From Gemmatimonas sp. UBA2094 (GTDB lineage: Bacteria; Gemmatimonadota; Gemmatimonadetes; Gemmatimonadales; Gemmatimonadaceae): a stretch of 7,917 bases of DNA. The translations under genes were made by a program, and so were the position numbers. Below, piece by piece: positions 1 to 6,285 of this stretch. The DNA lies in contig DCZC01000159.1 of the NCBI GenBank assembly GCA_002331565.1, forward strand, positions 387-8,303, read 5' to 3'. Numbering within the stretch: position 1 is the stretch's first letter; each line of letters opens with the position of its first letter. The notes beneath the pieces were generated by a model that made no database searches, had not been told where the DNA came from, and saw only the letters and a list, made by a program, of their open reading frames with translations.

Positions 1-1239
1 CGTCGTCATCACCGCCACCATCATGTCGCTCGTGACATTGAGCAGCGTCTTGAACATGTCGGGGAGCGTGTCGAGCGCGATGAGAATGCCGATCCCCTCC
101 ACGGGCAGTCCGATGCTCGTGTAGAGCGGGACCTGCAGCAGCATACCGCCGCTGGGGATGCCGGGGGTGCTGAAGTTGAGCACCACACTCGACGCGGCCA
201 CCAACGCGAGATTCGCCGTGCTGAGATCGATGCCATACAGCTTGGCAATGAACAGCGCGCCCACCACCCAGTAGATCGCGCTCGTGAGCTTGAAGACGCT
301 CGCGCACAGTGGCAGTACGAACCCGGTGGCGGTGGGCGGCAGCTTGAGCAGATCGGTCGCACTCTTCACCATCGCCGGCAGACTGGCGAGCGAGCTGCGG
401 GTGCCCATGCCCACCACACTCGCCGGCACCATGGCGCGCGCGAAGGTGAGCACGGACACGCGTCCCGACAGCGATATCACCACGTAGATGCCGGCCGTGG
501 CGATGAGATGCAGCACGATGTTCACGATGAAGTAGAAGCCGATCGCGCCGAGCACGTTGGTGCCGAGCTTCTGTCCGAGCACCGTGGCGAGCGCGAAGAT
601 GCCGAGGCCACCGAGGGCGAGCATCCACCGCACGACGACGAGCATGGTGTCGGCCATGCCGCGGAAGAACCCAAGTTGCGCGAGTCGCGGGCCATCGGCG
701 ACGCGGCCCAGCGCGAACGCATAGAGCAGCGTGAAGAGCACCACGGGCAGCAACGTGCCGTCGGCCGCCGCCTTGATGGGATTGAGCGGAATGAGCGACA
801 GGATGAACGTGCGCACCGAGAGGGCGTCCGCCGGCGGTACGTCGATCTTTGCCGTGGCGCGCAGGCGCGCGGTGGCCGCGGGGTCGAGCACGAGCGATTC
901 GAACCACACACTCGACACCACGCTCGAGAACACCGCGCAAGCGACGAGCAGCAGGAGCATCCAGCCGAATGCCTTCGCACCCACCGCGCCCGTTTGCCGC
1001 AGATCGTCACCGCCGGCCACGCCGACGATGAGCAGCGGCACCACCAGCGGAATCACCGTCATGCGCACGGCATTGATCCATGCGGTGCCAACGACATCGA
1101 GGGTGGCGAGCAGCCCCGAGGTGAATACCGAGGGGGCGGTCTCGTTGGATAGCAGCATCCCCAGCGCGAGGCCGAGGACGAGCCCGAGCGTGACCTGCAC
1201 ACCGGTGGATTTGAGCGGAGAACGGTGGGAGTCCGACAT
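1..1239 (-). CDS. Dicarboxylate/amino acid:cation symporter (DAACS/GltP family), C-terminus cut by window edge
   Basis: Secondary transporter of the inner membrane, expected to couple cation flow to uptake of a dicarboxylate or acidic/neutral amino acid. 413 residues are visible, so little is missing compared with the usual 410-450. An N-terminal hydrophobic segment begins near residue 14, followed by further membrane segments. The hairpin-1 motif TRSSLASLP is at 280-288, in place of the usual TRSSSGTLP type. The last core helix carries D390, D394, T398, N401 and D405 in LDTLPDMFKTLLNVTSD, matching the ligand/cation helix of the archaeal homologue GltPh. Two departures are visible: the NMDGT stretch is replaced by FKLTS (316-320), and the substrate-contacting Arg of that helix is Lys397. 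The ATG start fits a candidate promoter 7 bases upstream, and no good Shine-Dalgarno is seen. It lies 97 bp after the outer-membrane gene and is probably a separate transcription unit. Family assignment is firm. Substrate is unknown. Confidence 0.93.
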   Translation of the reverse strand, partial: MSDSHRSPLKSTGVQVTLGLVLGLALGMLLSNETAPSVFTSGLLATLDVVGTAWINAVRMTVIPLVVPLLIVGVAGGDDLRQTGAVGAKAFGWMLLLLVACAVFSSVVSSVWFESLVLDPAATARLRATAKIDVPPADALSVRTFILSLIPLNPIKAAADGTLLPVVLFTLLYAFALGRVADGPRLAQLGFFRGMADTMLVVVRWMLALGGLGIFALATVLGQKLGTNVLGAIGFYFIVNIVLHLIATAGIYVVISLSGRVSVLTFARAMVPASVVGMGTRSSLASLPAMVKSATDLLKLPPTATGFVLPLCASVFKLTSAIYWVVGALFIAKLYGIDLSTANLALVAASSVVLNFSTPGIPSGGMLLQVPLYTSIGLPVEGIGILIALDTLPDMFKTLLNVTSDMMVAVMTT

Positions 1240-1240
1240 G

Positions 1241-1277
1241 GGCGCCAACGTACGACGCCGCACGGCACGGCGCCAAC
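1241..1277. repeat. Two direct copies of GGCGCCAAC bracketing the candidate promoter
   Basis: The 9-mer GGCGCCAAC occurs at 1241-1249 and 1269-1277, 28 bp apart. One copy overlaps the -10-like box and the sequence next to the ATG, the other overlaps the -35-like box. Each contains the palindrome GGCGCC. This could be an operator pair, or coincidence in GC-rich DNA. Confidence 0.35.
1247..1276 (-). promoter_or_regulatory. Candidate sigma70-type promoter of the symporter gene
   Basis: On the minus strand TTGGCG (1276-1271), an 18-base spacer and TACGTT (1252-1247) resemble -35 and -10 boxes. The -10-like box ends 7 bases before the ATG, so a transcript would have almost no leader. Matches to consensus are partial and no experimental support is available. 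Confidence 0.4.
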
Positions 1278-1336
1278 CTAGAAGCGGGATCAGCGCTCAG
1301 TGTGTGCGCTCGACGCCGGCGACGACGGCCGTTCGC

Positions 1337-1888
1337 TCAGAACCCGAAGCCGGTGGACCAGGTGATGAGCGTGCGATTGCGGGTGGTCGCCGGTGCATCG
1401 GTACCGAGTCGCCGGTACACGCCGATCTCTCCTCCCAGGGCCAGGATCGGCCACACATGCAGGCTGCCGCCCACGTAGGTGCGCTTGGCGAGGGCGCCCA
1501 TGGGGTCGTTGAACGTGCGCAGCACCCCACCGGTGAGCGCCACGCCACTGCCCCAGTGCCCAAGCGCGTTGGCGAGGCCCACGTTCATGCCGGCACCGCC
1601 GAACCCGACTTTGGCGGCTCCCAGAAAGCACCAGTCGCGCTCTTCGCTTTCGCGCACCAGCCCCATGCCGTAGCTCAGCGCCCACTTGAGCGGCGCCCCG
1701 TAGGAGAGGCCGCCCATGCACTGGTCGAACTGCCAGCGCGGAACCGCCATCGGCGTGGGGCGCCGGGCCGGGCCGTCGATGAGCACCGGTGACGGGACCG
1801 TCTGGGCCGTGACCGCGGGGGCAGCGATGGCCGAGGCGACGACCGCCCCGGCAGCGCACACCCGCCGCACCATCGCCGCGGGGCGCAT
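1337..1888 (-). CDS. Small outer-membrane beta-barrel protein, unassigned family
   Basis: A 183-residue secreted protein of unknown specific role. Residues 1-28 form a signal peptide: Arg at 2, 8 and 9, an Ala/Val-rich core, and a likely signal-peptidase I cut after VTA (26-28) before Gln29. The mature part, about 155 residues, has alternating Gly/aromatic segments such as LKWALSYGMGLV, LGAAKVGFGG and GGSLHVWPILALGG. It ends in WSTGFGF, with the terminal Phe typical of BAM-recognised outer-membrane proteins. The length suits a barrel of about eight strands. Two cysteines (in DQCMGG and RDWCFLG) could form a disulfide. The ATG shares its A with the TGA stop of dnaJ, which implies translational coupling; AGGG lies upstream within dnaJ. 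A second ATG at residue 6 would also leave a signal peptide. I do not recognise a named family. Confidence 0.75.
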   Translation of the reverse strand: MRPAAMVRRVCAAGAVVASAIAAPAVTAQTVPSPVLIDGPARRPTPMAVPRWQFDQCMGGLSYGAPLKWALSYGMGLVRESEERDWCFLGAAKVGFGGAGMNVGLANALGHWGSGVALTGGVLRTFNDPMGALAKRTYVGGSLHVWPILALGGEIGVYRRLGTDAPATTRNRTLITWSTGFGF

Positions 1889-3027
1889 CAGTACTTCATC
1901 CCTGTCGCTTCGGCGAAGTCACGCATGGCCTTCTCCTGCGCTTCGGTGAGGGTCTCGGGCACCGCGATGGTGATTTCCACGAGGAGATCGCCCTTCCGTC
2001 CATCCTTCTCGATGCCCTGACCGGTCACGCGGAACCGGCGCCCCGCCGAGGTGCCGGCCGGGATGCGGATGGCCACCTTCTTCCCGTCGAGCGTCTTCAC
2101 GCTCACCTTCGAGCCCAACGTGGCCTGCGCGATGTTGATGGGCACAGTGGCGATGAGATCGAGCCCGTCGCGACTGTAGAACCGGTCGGGAAGCACGGTG
2201 AAGGTGATGACGAGATCGCCCGCCTGGGCGCCGGCCGTGCCCTTCCCGCCCTGCCCGCGCAGCCGCACCTTGGTGCCCGTTTCGGCGCCGGCCGGCACGG
2301 TGATGTTCACGGTGCGACGCACGCGCGCCTCTCCGGTACCGCGGCAGGTGCCACAGCGTTCCGTGGGCACGCTGCCCCGCCCCATGCACACCGGGCAGGG
2401 ACGGTTCACGGCGAAGCTCCCCTGCCCGAAGGAGATCACGCCGCGGCCGCTGCACTCGCCGCACGGCTTGATCCGCGCGCCGGGGGCGGCACCGTTGCCA
2501 CGGCAGACGGCGCACTCCTCGTTGACCTCGAGCGCCACCGGCACCTGCCCACCAGTGGCCGCCGTGCGGAACGGGACCTCCACTGTTTGCTCGACGGTCT
2601 GTCCCTTCTCCGTTCCCCTGGCCCGCGCCCCGCGGGCACCGGCTGCCCCGCCGAACATCGACGAAAACAGGTCACCCAGCCCGCCGATCCCCCCAACGTC
2701 GAAGTCGGTGAAGGTCCCGGCACCGGGCTGCCCCGTCCCGGGACGCGCCCCGGCCCCCGGACGCGCCGAGGCGCGCCCGCCGCCGAATCCCACGCCGCCG
2801 AAGGCCCCGAGTCGACGCATATCGTCGTACTGCTTCCGCTTCTCGGCGTCGCCGAGGACGTTGTGCGCCTCGGAGATTTCCTTGAAGCGTTCGGCCGCCT
2901 TGGGGTCGTTCTGGTTCGCGTCAGGGTGATACTGCTTCGCGAGTCGCCGGTACTGCTTCTTGATCTCGTCGGCCGTGGCGGACGAGGAGACCCCGAGGAC
3001 TGCGTAGTAATCGGTGCCGTTGGCCAT
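1888..3027 (-). CDS. dnaJ: Chaperone DnaJ (class I Hsp40)
   Basis: Co-chaperone that delivers unfolded clients to DnaK and stimulates its ATPase in the cytoplasm. The 379 residues contain all class I parts in order. The J domain (about 5-72) carries HPD at 34-36. A Gly-rich linker (about 75-130) is unusually rich in Arg-Pro and contains the DLF-type segment GLGDLFSSMFGG. The zinc-finger domain has all four repeats: CAVCRGNG 172-179, CGECSGRG 189-196, CPVCMGRG 211-218 and CGTCRGTG 225-232. Beta-sandwich client-binding domains follow (about 237-357). The ATG is 29 bases after the grpE stop with no strong Shine-Dalgarno. The 3' end overlaps the outer-membrane gene by one base. dnaK is not in the window. 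Confidence 0.98.
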   Translation of the reverse strand: MANGTDYYAVLGVSSSATADEIKKQYRRLAKQYHPDANQNDPKAAERFKEISEAHNVLGDAEKRKQYDDMRRLGAFGGVGFGGGRASARPGAGARPGTGQPGAGTFTDFDVGGIGGLGDLFSSMFGGAAGARGARARGTEKGQTVEQTVEVPFRTAATGGQVPVALEVNEECAVCRGNGAAPGARIKPCGECSGRGVISFGQGSFAVNRPCPVCMGRGSVPTERCGTCRGTGEARVRRTVNITVPAGAETGTKVRLRGQGGKGTAGAQAGDLVITFTVLPDRFYSRDGLDLIATVPINIAQATLGSKVSVKTLDGKKVAIRIPAGTSAGRRFRVTGQGIEKDGRKGDLLVEITIAVPETLTEAQEKAMRDFAEATGMKY

Positions 3028-3056
3028 GAGGAGCTGCTCGAGACTGGCTTATGCGG

Positions 3057-3596
3057 TCAGTTGCCCGACCACTGCTTCACGATCACGCGCGCCGGGCGCA
3101 GCACGAGGCCGTTGATCACGTAGCCGGCCTGGAAGCAGATCGCGACCTGGCCGTCTTCTTCGGCGCTCCCGGCCGGCGCCGTGCTCACCGCCTCGTGGAG
3201 ATTGGGATCGAAAGCGTGTCCCGTAGGATCCACGACCTCGAAGCCATGGCCGGCGAGCGACTTGAACATCTTTTTCTCGACGAGTGCGACCCCATCGACC
3301 ACCGTCTTCGCGTCGACCGTGCCGGGATCGACGTGGGCGAAGCGCGTGATGTCGTCGAGCGCATCGATGAGCCCCCGCACGAGCTCCCCCTGCGCCCGCC
3401 AGCCCGCTTCCTGACGTTCCTTCACGGCGCGGCGGCGGAAGTTGTCGTACTCGGCAGCGAGCCGCAGATGCTTGTCCTTGAGCTCATCGATTTCGCGCTG
3501 GCGGTCGTCACCGGTCGCGCCGTCGGACGCCGTTTCGGGCTCGAGGTCGTCGGTGTTGGCGATGATTTCGTCGGCGTTCGATATGGGATCGGTCAT
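3057..3596 (-). CDS. grpE: Nucleotide exchange factor GrpE
   Basis: Releases ADP from DnaK to reset the chaperone cycle; works as a cytoplasmic dimer. The 179 residues have an acidic disordered N-terminus (1-30), a coiled-coil helix (about 32-90) containing the conserved AAEYDNFRRR (47-56), and a C-terminal beta domain with the family signature around FDPNLHEAV (129-137). The ATG at 3596 was chosen because the family's acidic N-terminus begins there. The frame stays open upstream, but that extension is Pro/Trp/Ser-rich and lies antisense-like over the cinA 3' region, so it is not GrpE. No Shine-Dalgarno is obvious. It precedes dnaJ by 29 bp and is clearly an operon partner. No hrcA gene and no CIRCE operator are seen upstream. 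Confidence 0.97.
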   Translation of the reverse strand: MTDPISNADEIIANTDDLEPETASDGATGDDRQREIDELKDKHLRLAAEYDNFRRRAVKERQEAGWRAQGELVRGLIDALDDITRFAHVDPGTVDAKTVVDGVALVEKKMFKSLAGHGFEVVDPTGHAFDPNLHEAVSTAPAGSAEEDGQVAICFQAGYVINGLVLRPARVIVKQWSGN

Positions 3597-3762
3597 GGTT
3601 GTCGTGAATGCAGCGTGCTGAAAAGCAGCGAATTGACGCGTGAGCGCGTCGCCCCTGGCGGCGCGACATGGTTTCCCTACGGAAGGGCCGGTCCGAAGTT
3701 GCGGAGGCCCGCGGTTCCACCACGGCCGAACCGGGTGGGGACCGCGTTGAAATGTGCGAAGT
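3597..3762. other. 166-bp gap between cinA and grpE
   Basis: This gap probably holds the grpE-dnaJ promoter, but no convincing -35/-10 pair, heat-shock-type promoter or CIRCE inverted repeat is visible. It contains two modest hairpins: 3712-3717 with 3728-3733 (6-bp stem, 10-base loop), just after the cinA stop, and 3635-3640 with 3645-3650 (GACGCG, TGAG loop, CGCGTC). Neither is followed by a T-tract on the minus strand, so intrinsic termination is doubtful. Confidence 0.4.
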
Positions 3763-5043
3763 TCACCCGCGGGCGGTCCACCCTTCGATGTGCTCCTCCC
3801 GCCGGAACGCCAGGCGGAGACGGTCGAGCGCCAGCTGTGCGGCGCGCCAGCGGATTTCATGACGATCACCGGGCAGCACGGCACGTACCGCGTGTACGTC
3901 GCCGCCGATGTCGACGCCCACCCACACGGTACCCACGGGCTTCTCCGGAGTGCCACCGTCCGGGCCGGCGATGCCGGTGATGCCGAGCCCGATGGTGCTG
4001 CCGAAGCGCAGTCGTACGCCGGTAGCCATGGCCCGTGCCACGGGCTCACTCACGGCCCCGTGCTCCGCAATGACTTCGGGCGGCACGCCCAGTTCGCGCG
4101 TTTTGACCGCATTGGCGTACGCGATGGTCCCGCCGAGGAAGGTGCGGCTGGAGCCGGGCACGGCCGTGAAGCGCATGCCAAGCATGCCGCCGGTACAACT
4201 CTCCGCCACCGCCACGGTGGCCTCGCGTGCGGCGCACTCGGCGAGCATGAGCGCCGCCAGGTCGTCGTCCCCTTCGCCGTACACGAAGCGTTCGATCTTG
4301 GCACGTACGAGCTCGCCGGCTTCGTTCAGCGCTGCGGTGGCGGCGCGCGCGTCCTTGTCCCAGCTGGTGAGGCGCAGGTCCACGCCATCGCTGCCGGGGA
4401 GGTAGGCGAGCGACAGGCCGGTCACGCCGCGCGCGAGCTCACCGAGCCGGTCGGCGAGCGCAGATTCGGCGATGTTGGCCGTGCGCAGCGTCTTGCTGCG
4501 GATGACGGGGCCGTCCGTGGGGAGCCGGTCGCGCAGTGTGGGGATGACGGTATCAGCCAGCATCCCGCGCATTTCACGTGGAACGCCCGGCAGCATGATC
4601 ACCCAGCGCCCGTCCCCGTCCTCGAGCCAGATGCCCGGGGCGCTGCCGTGACGGTTGGGGAGAATGGTGCACCCCTCGGGGACCATCGCCTGCTGTTCGT
4701 TGCTCACCGGCAACGCGTGCCCGAAGCGCTTGTGCCACCGCTCGCGGAGGTTGGTGAGGATCGCCTCGTCCATCACCATTCCCTTGCCGAAGATCGACGC
4801 GATTGCCGGCTTGGTCATGTCGTCGGCGGTGGGCCCGAGGCCGCCGGTGGTGATGACGGCGCCGGTGCGCTCGAGTGCCCCCTGCACGGCGGCCTTGATG
4901 CTCTCCGCATCGTCACCGCAGGTGGCACGCCGGACGATGCGTACCCCGAGCCCCGCCAGTTCACGCGCGAGGTGCGCGGCGTTGGTGTCGATGGTGAAGC
5001 CGAGCAGCAGCTCATCGCCGATGGTGACGATTTCCAGGTTCAT
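3763..5043 (-). CDS. cinA: CinA: MoCF-like domain plus nicotinamide-nucleotide amidase (PncC) domain
   Basis: Two-domain protein of pyridine-nucleotide recycling. In characterised homologues the C-terminal domain deamidates NMN to nicotinate mononucleotide and the N-terminal domain can act as an ADP-ribose pyrophosphatase. The 426 residues match the full-length family. The N-terminal molybdopterin-binding-like domain (about 1-170) starts EIVTIGDELLLG and has GGLGPTADD at 67-75. After a linker, the CinA C-terminal domain (about 260-420) has ESCTGG at 281-286, FLGGTIAYAN (302-311) and GITGIAGPDGGTPEKPVGTV (354-373). The ATG is preceded by AAAGG only one base away and by a TAGATT box at 5055-5050. 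cinA commonly neighbours pgsA in bacteria, and here the two are separated only by the repeat-flanked GxxExxY unit. Competence-related naming is historical; no competence role is shown here. Confidence 0.97.
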   Translation of the reverse strand: MNLEIVTIGDELLLGFTIDTNAAHLARELAGLGVRIVRRATCGDDAESIKAAVQGALERTGAVITTGGLGPTADDMTKPAIASIFGKGMVMDEAILTNLRERWHKRFGHALPVSNEQQAMVPEGCTILPNRHGSAPGIWLEDGDGRWVIMLPGVPREMRGMLADTVIPTLRDRLPTDGPVIRSKTLRTANIAESALADRLGELARGVTGLSLAYLPGSDGVDLRLTSWDKDARAATAALNEAGELVRAKIERFVYGEGDDDLAALMLAECAAREATVAVAESCTGGMLGMRFTAVPGSSRTFLGGTIAYANAVKTRELGVPPEVIAEHGAVSEPVARAMATGVRLRFGSTIGLGITGIAGPDGGTPEKPVGTVWVGVDIGGDVHAVRAVLPGDRHEIRWRAAQLALDRLRLAFRREEHIEGWTARG

Positions 5044-5049
5044 GCCTTT

Positions 5050-5055
5050 AATCTA
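5050..5055 (-). promoter_or_regulatory. Candidate -10 box for cinA
   Basis: TAGATT on the minus strand lies 6 bases before the cinA ATG, the spacing of a leaderless or near-leaderless start. The region where a -35 would sit (about 5073-5078) lies inside the left repeat unit and shows no -35 consensus. A separate start for cinA would be needed if the plus-strand unit breaks read-through from pgsA. Confidence 0.3.
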
Positions 5056-5062
5056 GGGGCAT

Positions 5063-5090
5063 GAGGCACGGAGGAGGGGAGGCACAGAGG
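5063..5090 (+). repeat. Left arm: two tandem GAGGCACGGAGG-type units
   Basis: Unit 1 GAGGCACGGAGG (5063-5074) and unit 2 GAGGCACAGAGG (5079-5090) repeat with a 16-bp period. The 28-bp arm matches the reverse complement of 5525-5552 at 22 of 28 positions. In addition, 5061-5073 is a perfect 13-bp inverted match to 5526-5538. Confidence 0.85.
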
Positions 5091-5114
5091 TGACGGCTTG
5101 CTGACACTGCCCGG

Positions 5115-5120
5115 TATCGT
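5115..5120 (+). promoter_or_regulatory. Candidate -10 box of the GxxExxY gene
   Basis: TATCGT ends 9 bases before the ATG, with no Shine-Dalgarno between, again suggesting a very short leader. No good -35 is found at normal spacing. The 39 bases between the left arm and the ATG are the only room for a promoter inside the unit. Confidence 0.25.
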
Positions 5121-5129
5121 GGCCGCATC

Positions 5130-5525
5130 ATGCTCGACCCTCTCCATTCCGAGATCACGGCATCGATCGTCGACGCTGCGCTTCAGCTGCATCGTGAGAT
5201 CGGCCCTGGGATGCTCGAGTCAGCGTACGAGGTACTGCTCGCTGATGAACTCAGGAATCGCGGCCACTCCGTCGTGCGACAAGTGGCGCTCACAACTCAA
5301 TATCGCGGTCGGACACTCGACAAGGCGTTCCGCGTCGACCTCCTCGTGGACGATGTGGTCATCGTGGAGATCAAGTGCAGCGAGCGACGATCGCCGCTCT
5401 ACCGCCGACAACTTCTCACATACATGCGCTTAGCGCACATCCACGTGGGACTGGTGCTCAATTTCGGATTGGAAACGATGAAGGCAGGCATCGACCGTGT
5501 GGTGAATGACCGCCACATCGAGTAG
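5130..5525 (+). CDS. GxxExxY protein, predicted PD-(D/E)XK nuclease-like fold
   Basis: A 131-residue small protein of the GxxExxY family, function undetermined. The naming motif is G27-M-L-E30-S-A-Y33, preceded by a helix rich in SIVDAALQLHREIGPG. The middle has the PD-(D/E)XK pattern: D70 in FRVDLLVDD, then E80-I-K82 in VIVEIKC. A following helix carries Q94 and Y98 in QLLTY, the Q-x3-Y element seen in RecB/Cas4-like nucleases. The length is normal for the family, so the gene looks intact. It is the only confident plus-strand gene here, divergent from cinA and convergent with pgsA. Its TAG stop abuts the right repeat arm. Codons uncommon in the neighbours (TTA, AGG, GTA, ACA, TCA) suggest acquisition. 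Family assignment is strong. Nuclease activity is only predicted from the motif. Confidence 0.88.
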   Translation: MLDPLHSEITASIVDAALQLHREIGPGMLESAYEVLLADELRNRGHSVVRQVALTTQYRGRTLDKAFRVDLLVDDVVIVEIKCSERRSPLYRRQLLTYMRLAHIHVGLVLNFGLETMKAGIDRVVNDRHIE

Positions 5526-5552
5526 CTCCGTGCCTCATTTCCTCCGTGTCTC
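5525..5552 (-). repeat. Right arm: two tandem CCTCCGTGCCTC-type units, inverted relative to the left arm
   Basis: Units lie at 5525-5536 (GCTCCGTGCCTC) and 5541-5552 (CCTCCGTGTCTC), 16 bp apart, the same period as the left arm. The arm begins on the last base of the GxxExxY stop codon and ends 9 bp before the pgsA stop. Confidence 0.85.
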
Positions 5553-5561
5553 GCGCGCCGA

Positions 5562-6230
5562 TCAGGCCGCCTTGAGCACCTGTACGCCGTAGCGGCGCAT
5601 GTAGAGCAACAGCGAGTACAACGTGAGCGCCACGGCGCCGGTCATGCTGATGACGCCAACAAAGCCATTGAAGATTGCGAAGGCGCGCCAGGCGCCGTCG
5701 GCGAGCCAGCCGCGGTGTTCGGCCAGCGTGAGGGCGAAGAACCAGAAATAGGCAGCGCCCATCCAGATGCTTTGGAATGTGGTCTTCCACTTGGCCGGCC
5801 CGATGGCGGCGATCACCAGGCCGCGACGCGCGGCGACCTGACGGAACACTGTCATGAACGCCTCACGGCCGAGCACCACGATGACGATCCAGAGTGGCAG
5901 ACTCACGCGACCGAACGGCAGTTCGAAGAGGAACGGGCTCGCCGAGGAATCGCCCGACGCCACGAGCGCGTGGTGCTTCTGCAACAGATACATCGGAATG
6001 AGCGTCGCCAGCAGGAGCAGCTTGTCGGCGAGCGGGTCGAGGAGGCGGCCGAGGTCGGTGACGAGATTCCGCGATCGCGCGAGGTGGCCGTCCCAGTAGT
6101 CGGTGATCGCCGCGACGAGGAACAGTACGAACGCGACGAGCCGGGCGCTCCAGGACGTGGTGAACGGCAACCATGCAATCAGCGGCGTCAGGGCGATACG
6201 GCCCACGGTGATTGCGTTCGGGAGGTTCAC
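5562..6230 (-). CDS. pgsA: CDP-diacylglycerol--glycerol-3-phosphate 3-phosphatidyltransferase
   Basis: Inner-membrane enzyme that transfers the phosphatidyl group of CDP-diacylglycerol to glycerol-3-phosphate, the committed step to phosphatidylglycerol and cardiolipin. The 222 residues contain the complete CDP-alcohol phosphotransferase signature at 44-69: D44, D47, G48, A51, R52, G61, D65 and D69. Several hydrophobic segments are visible, near 12-43, 71-84, 111-121, 155-171 and 184-210. The N-terminus MNLPNAITVGRI matches the family start, so the GTG at 6230 is the likely initiator; the open frame upstream, to 6302, offers no better start. A loop at about 86-108 (SGDSSASPF region) is longer than in many homologues. 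It follows the mglA remnant by 55 bp. PgsA is favoured over CDP-alcohol relatives by its N-terminus and the cinA neighbour. Confidence 0.93.
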   Translation of the reverse strand: MNLPNAITVGRIALTPLIAWLPFTTSWSARLVAFVLFLVAAITDYWDGHLARSRNLVTDLGRLLDPLADKLLLLATLIPMYLLQKHHALVASGDSSASPFLFELPFGRVSLPLWIVIVVLGREAFMTVFRQVAARRGLVIAAIGPAKWKTTFQSIWMGAAYFWFFALTLAEHRGWLADGAWRAFAIFNGFVGVISMTGAVALTLYSLLLYMRRYGVQVLKAA

Positions 6231-6285
6231 GCGACAGTCGGGTTGGTCGGGATGCCGGGGCCACGGCCGCTCCCCCGACGAATCC

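Larger units (their letters stand above)
5063..5552 (+). mobile_element. Candidate small repeat-bounded unit carrying a GxxExxY gene
   Basis: A 490-bp segment is bounded by imperfect 28-bp inverted arms, each made of two 12-bp units at 16-bp period. It carries one plus-strand gene that nearly fills it, in a region otherwise coded on the minus strand. Without it, pgsA and cinA would be 28 bp apart in the same orientation. Codon use inside looks less GC-biased than outside. No transposase is present and no clear target-site duplication is seen next to the arms. Mobility is therefore an inference from architecture; alternatives are a domesticated gene with regulatory or terminator repeats. Confidence 0.5.

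Noticed and set aside
1280..1336. Terminator between the outer-membrane gene and the symporter
   Set aside because: Only a 5-bp AGCGC/GCGCT stem without a T-run is found, too weak to call.
508..1792. Long plus-strand frames over the symporter and outer-membrane gene
   Set aside because: They cross two real minus-strand genes, give Arg/His/Glu- or Pro/Ser-rich low-complexity products, and lack any family resemblance.
3635..3733. Rho-independent terminator after cinA
   Set aside because: The two hairpins have 6-bp stems and no following T-tract on the minus strand.
3597..4049. 151-residue N-terminal extension of grpE
   Set aside because: It overlaps the cinA 3' end, is Trp/Pro/Ser-rich and unlike GrpE. 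The acidic family N-terminus begins at the ATG at 3596.
3754..5064. Plus-strand open frame of 436 codons antisense to cinA
   Set aside because: It mirrors the codons of an unmistakable cinA. Its product is His/Gly/Ala/Arg-rich with no domain, as expected from GC-rich antisense.
5063..5090. CRISPR-like reading of the tandem units
   Set aside because: There are only two units per side, with 4-bp gaps instead of spacers, and the sides are inverted. This is not an array.
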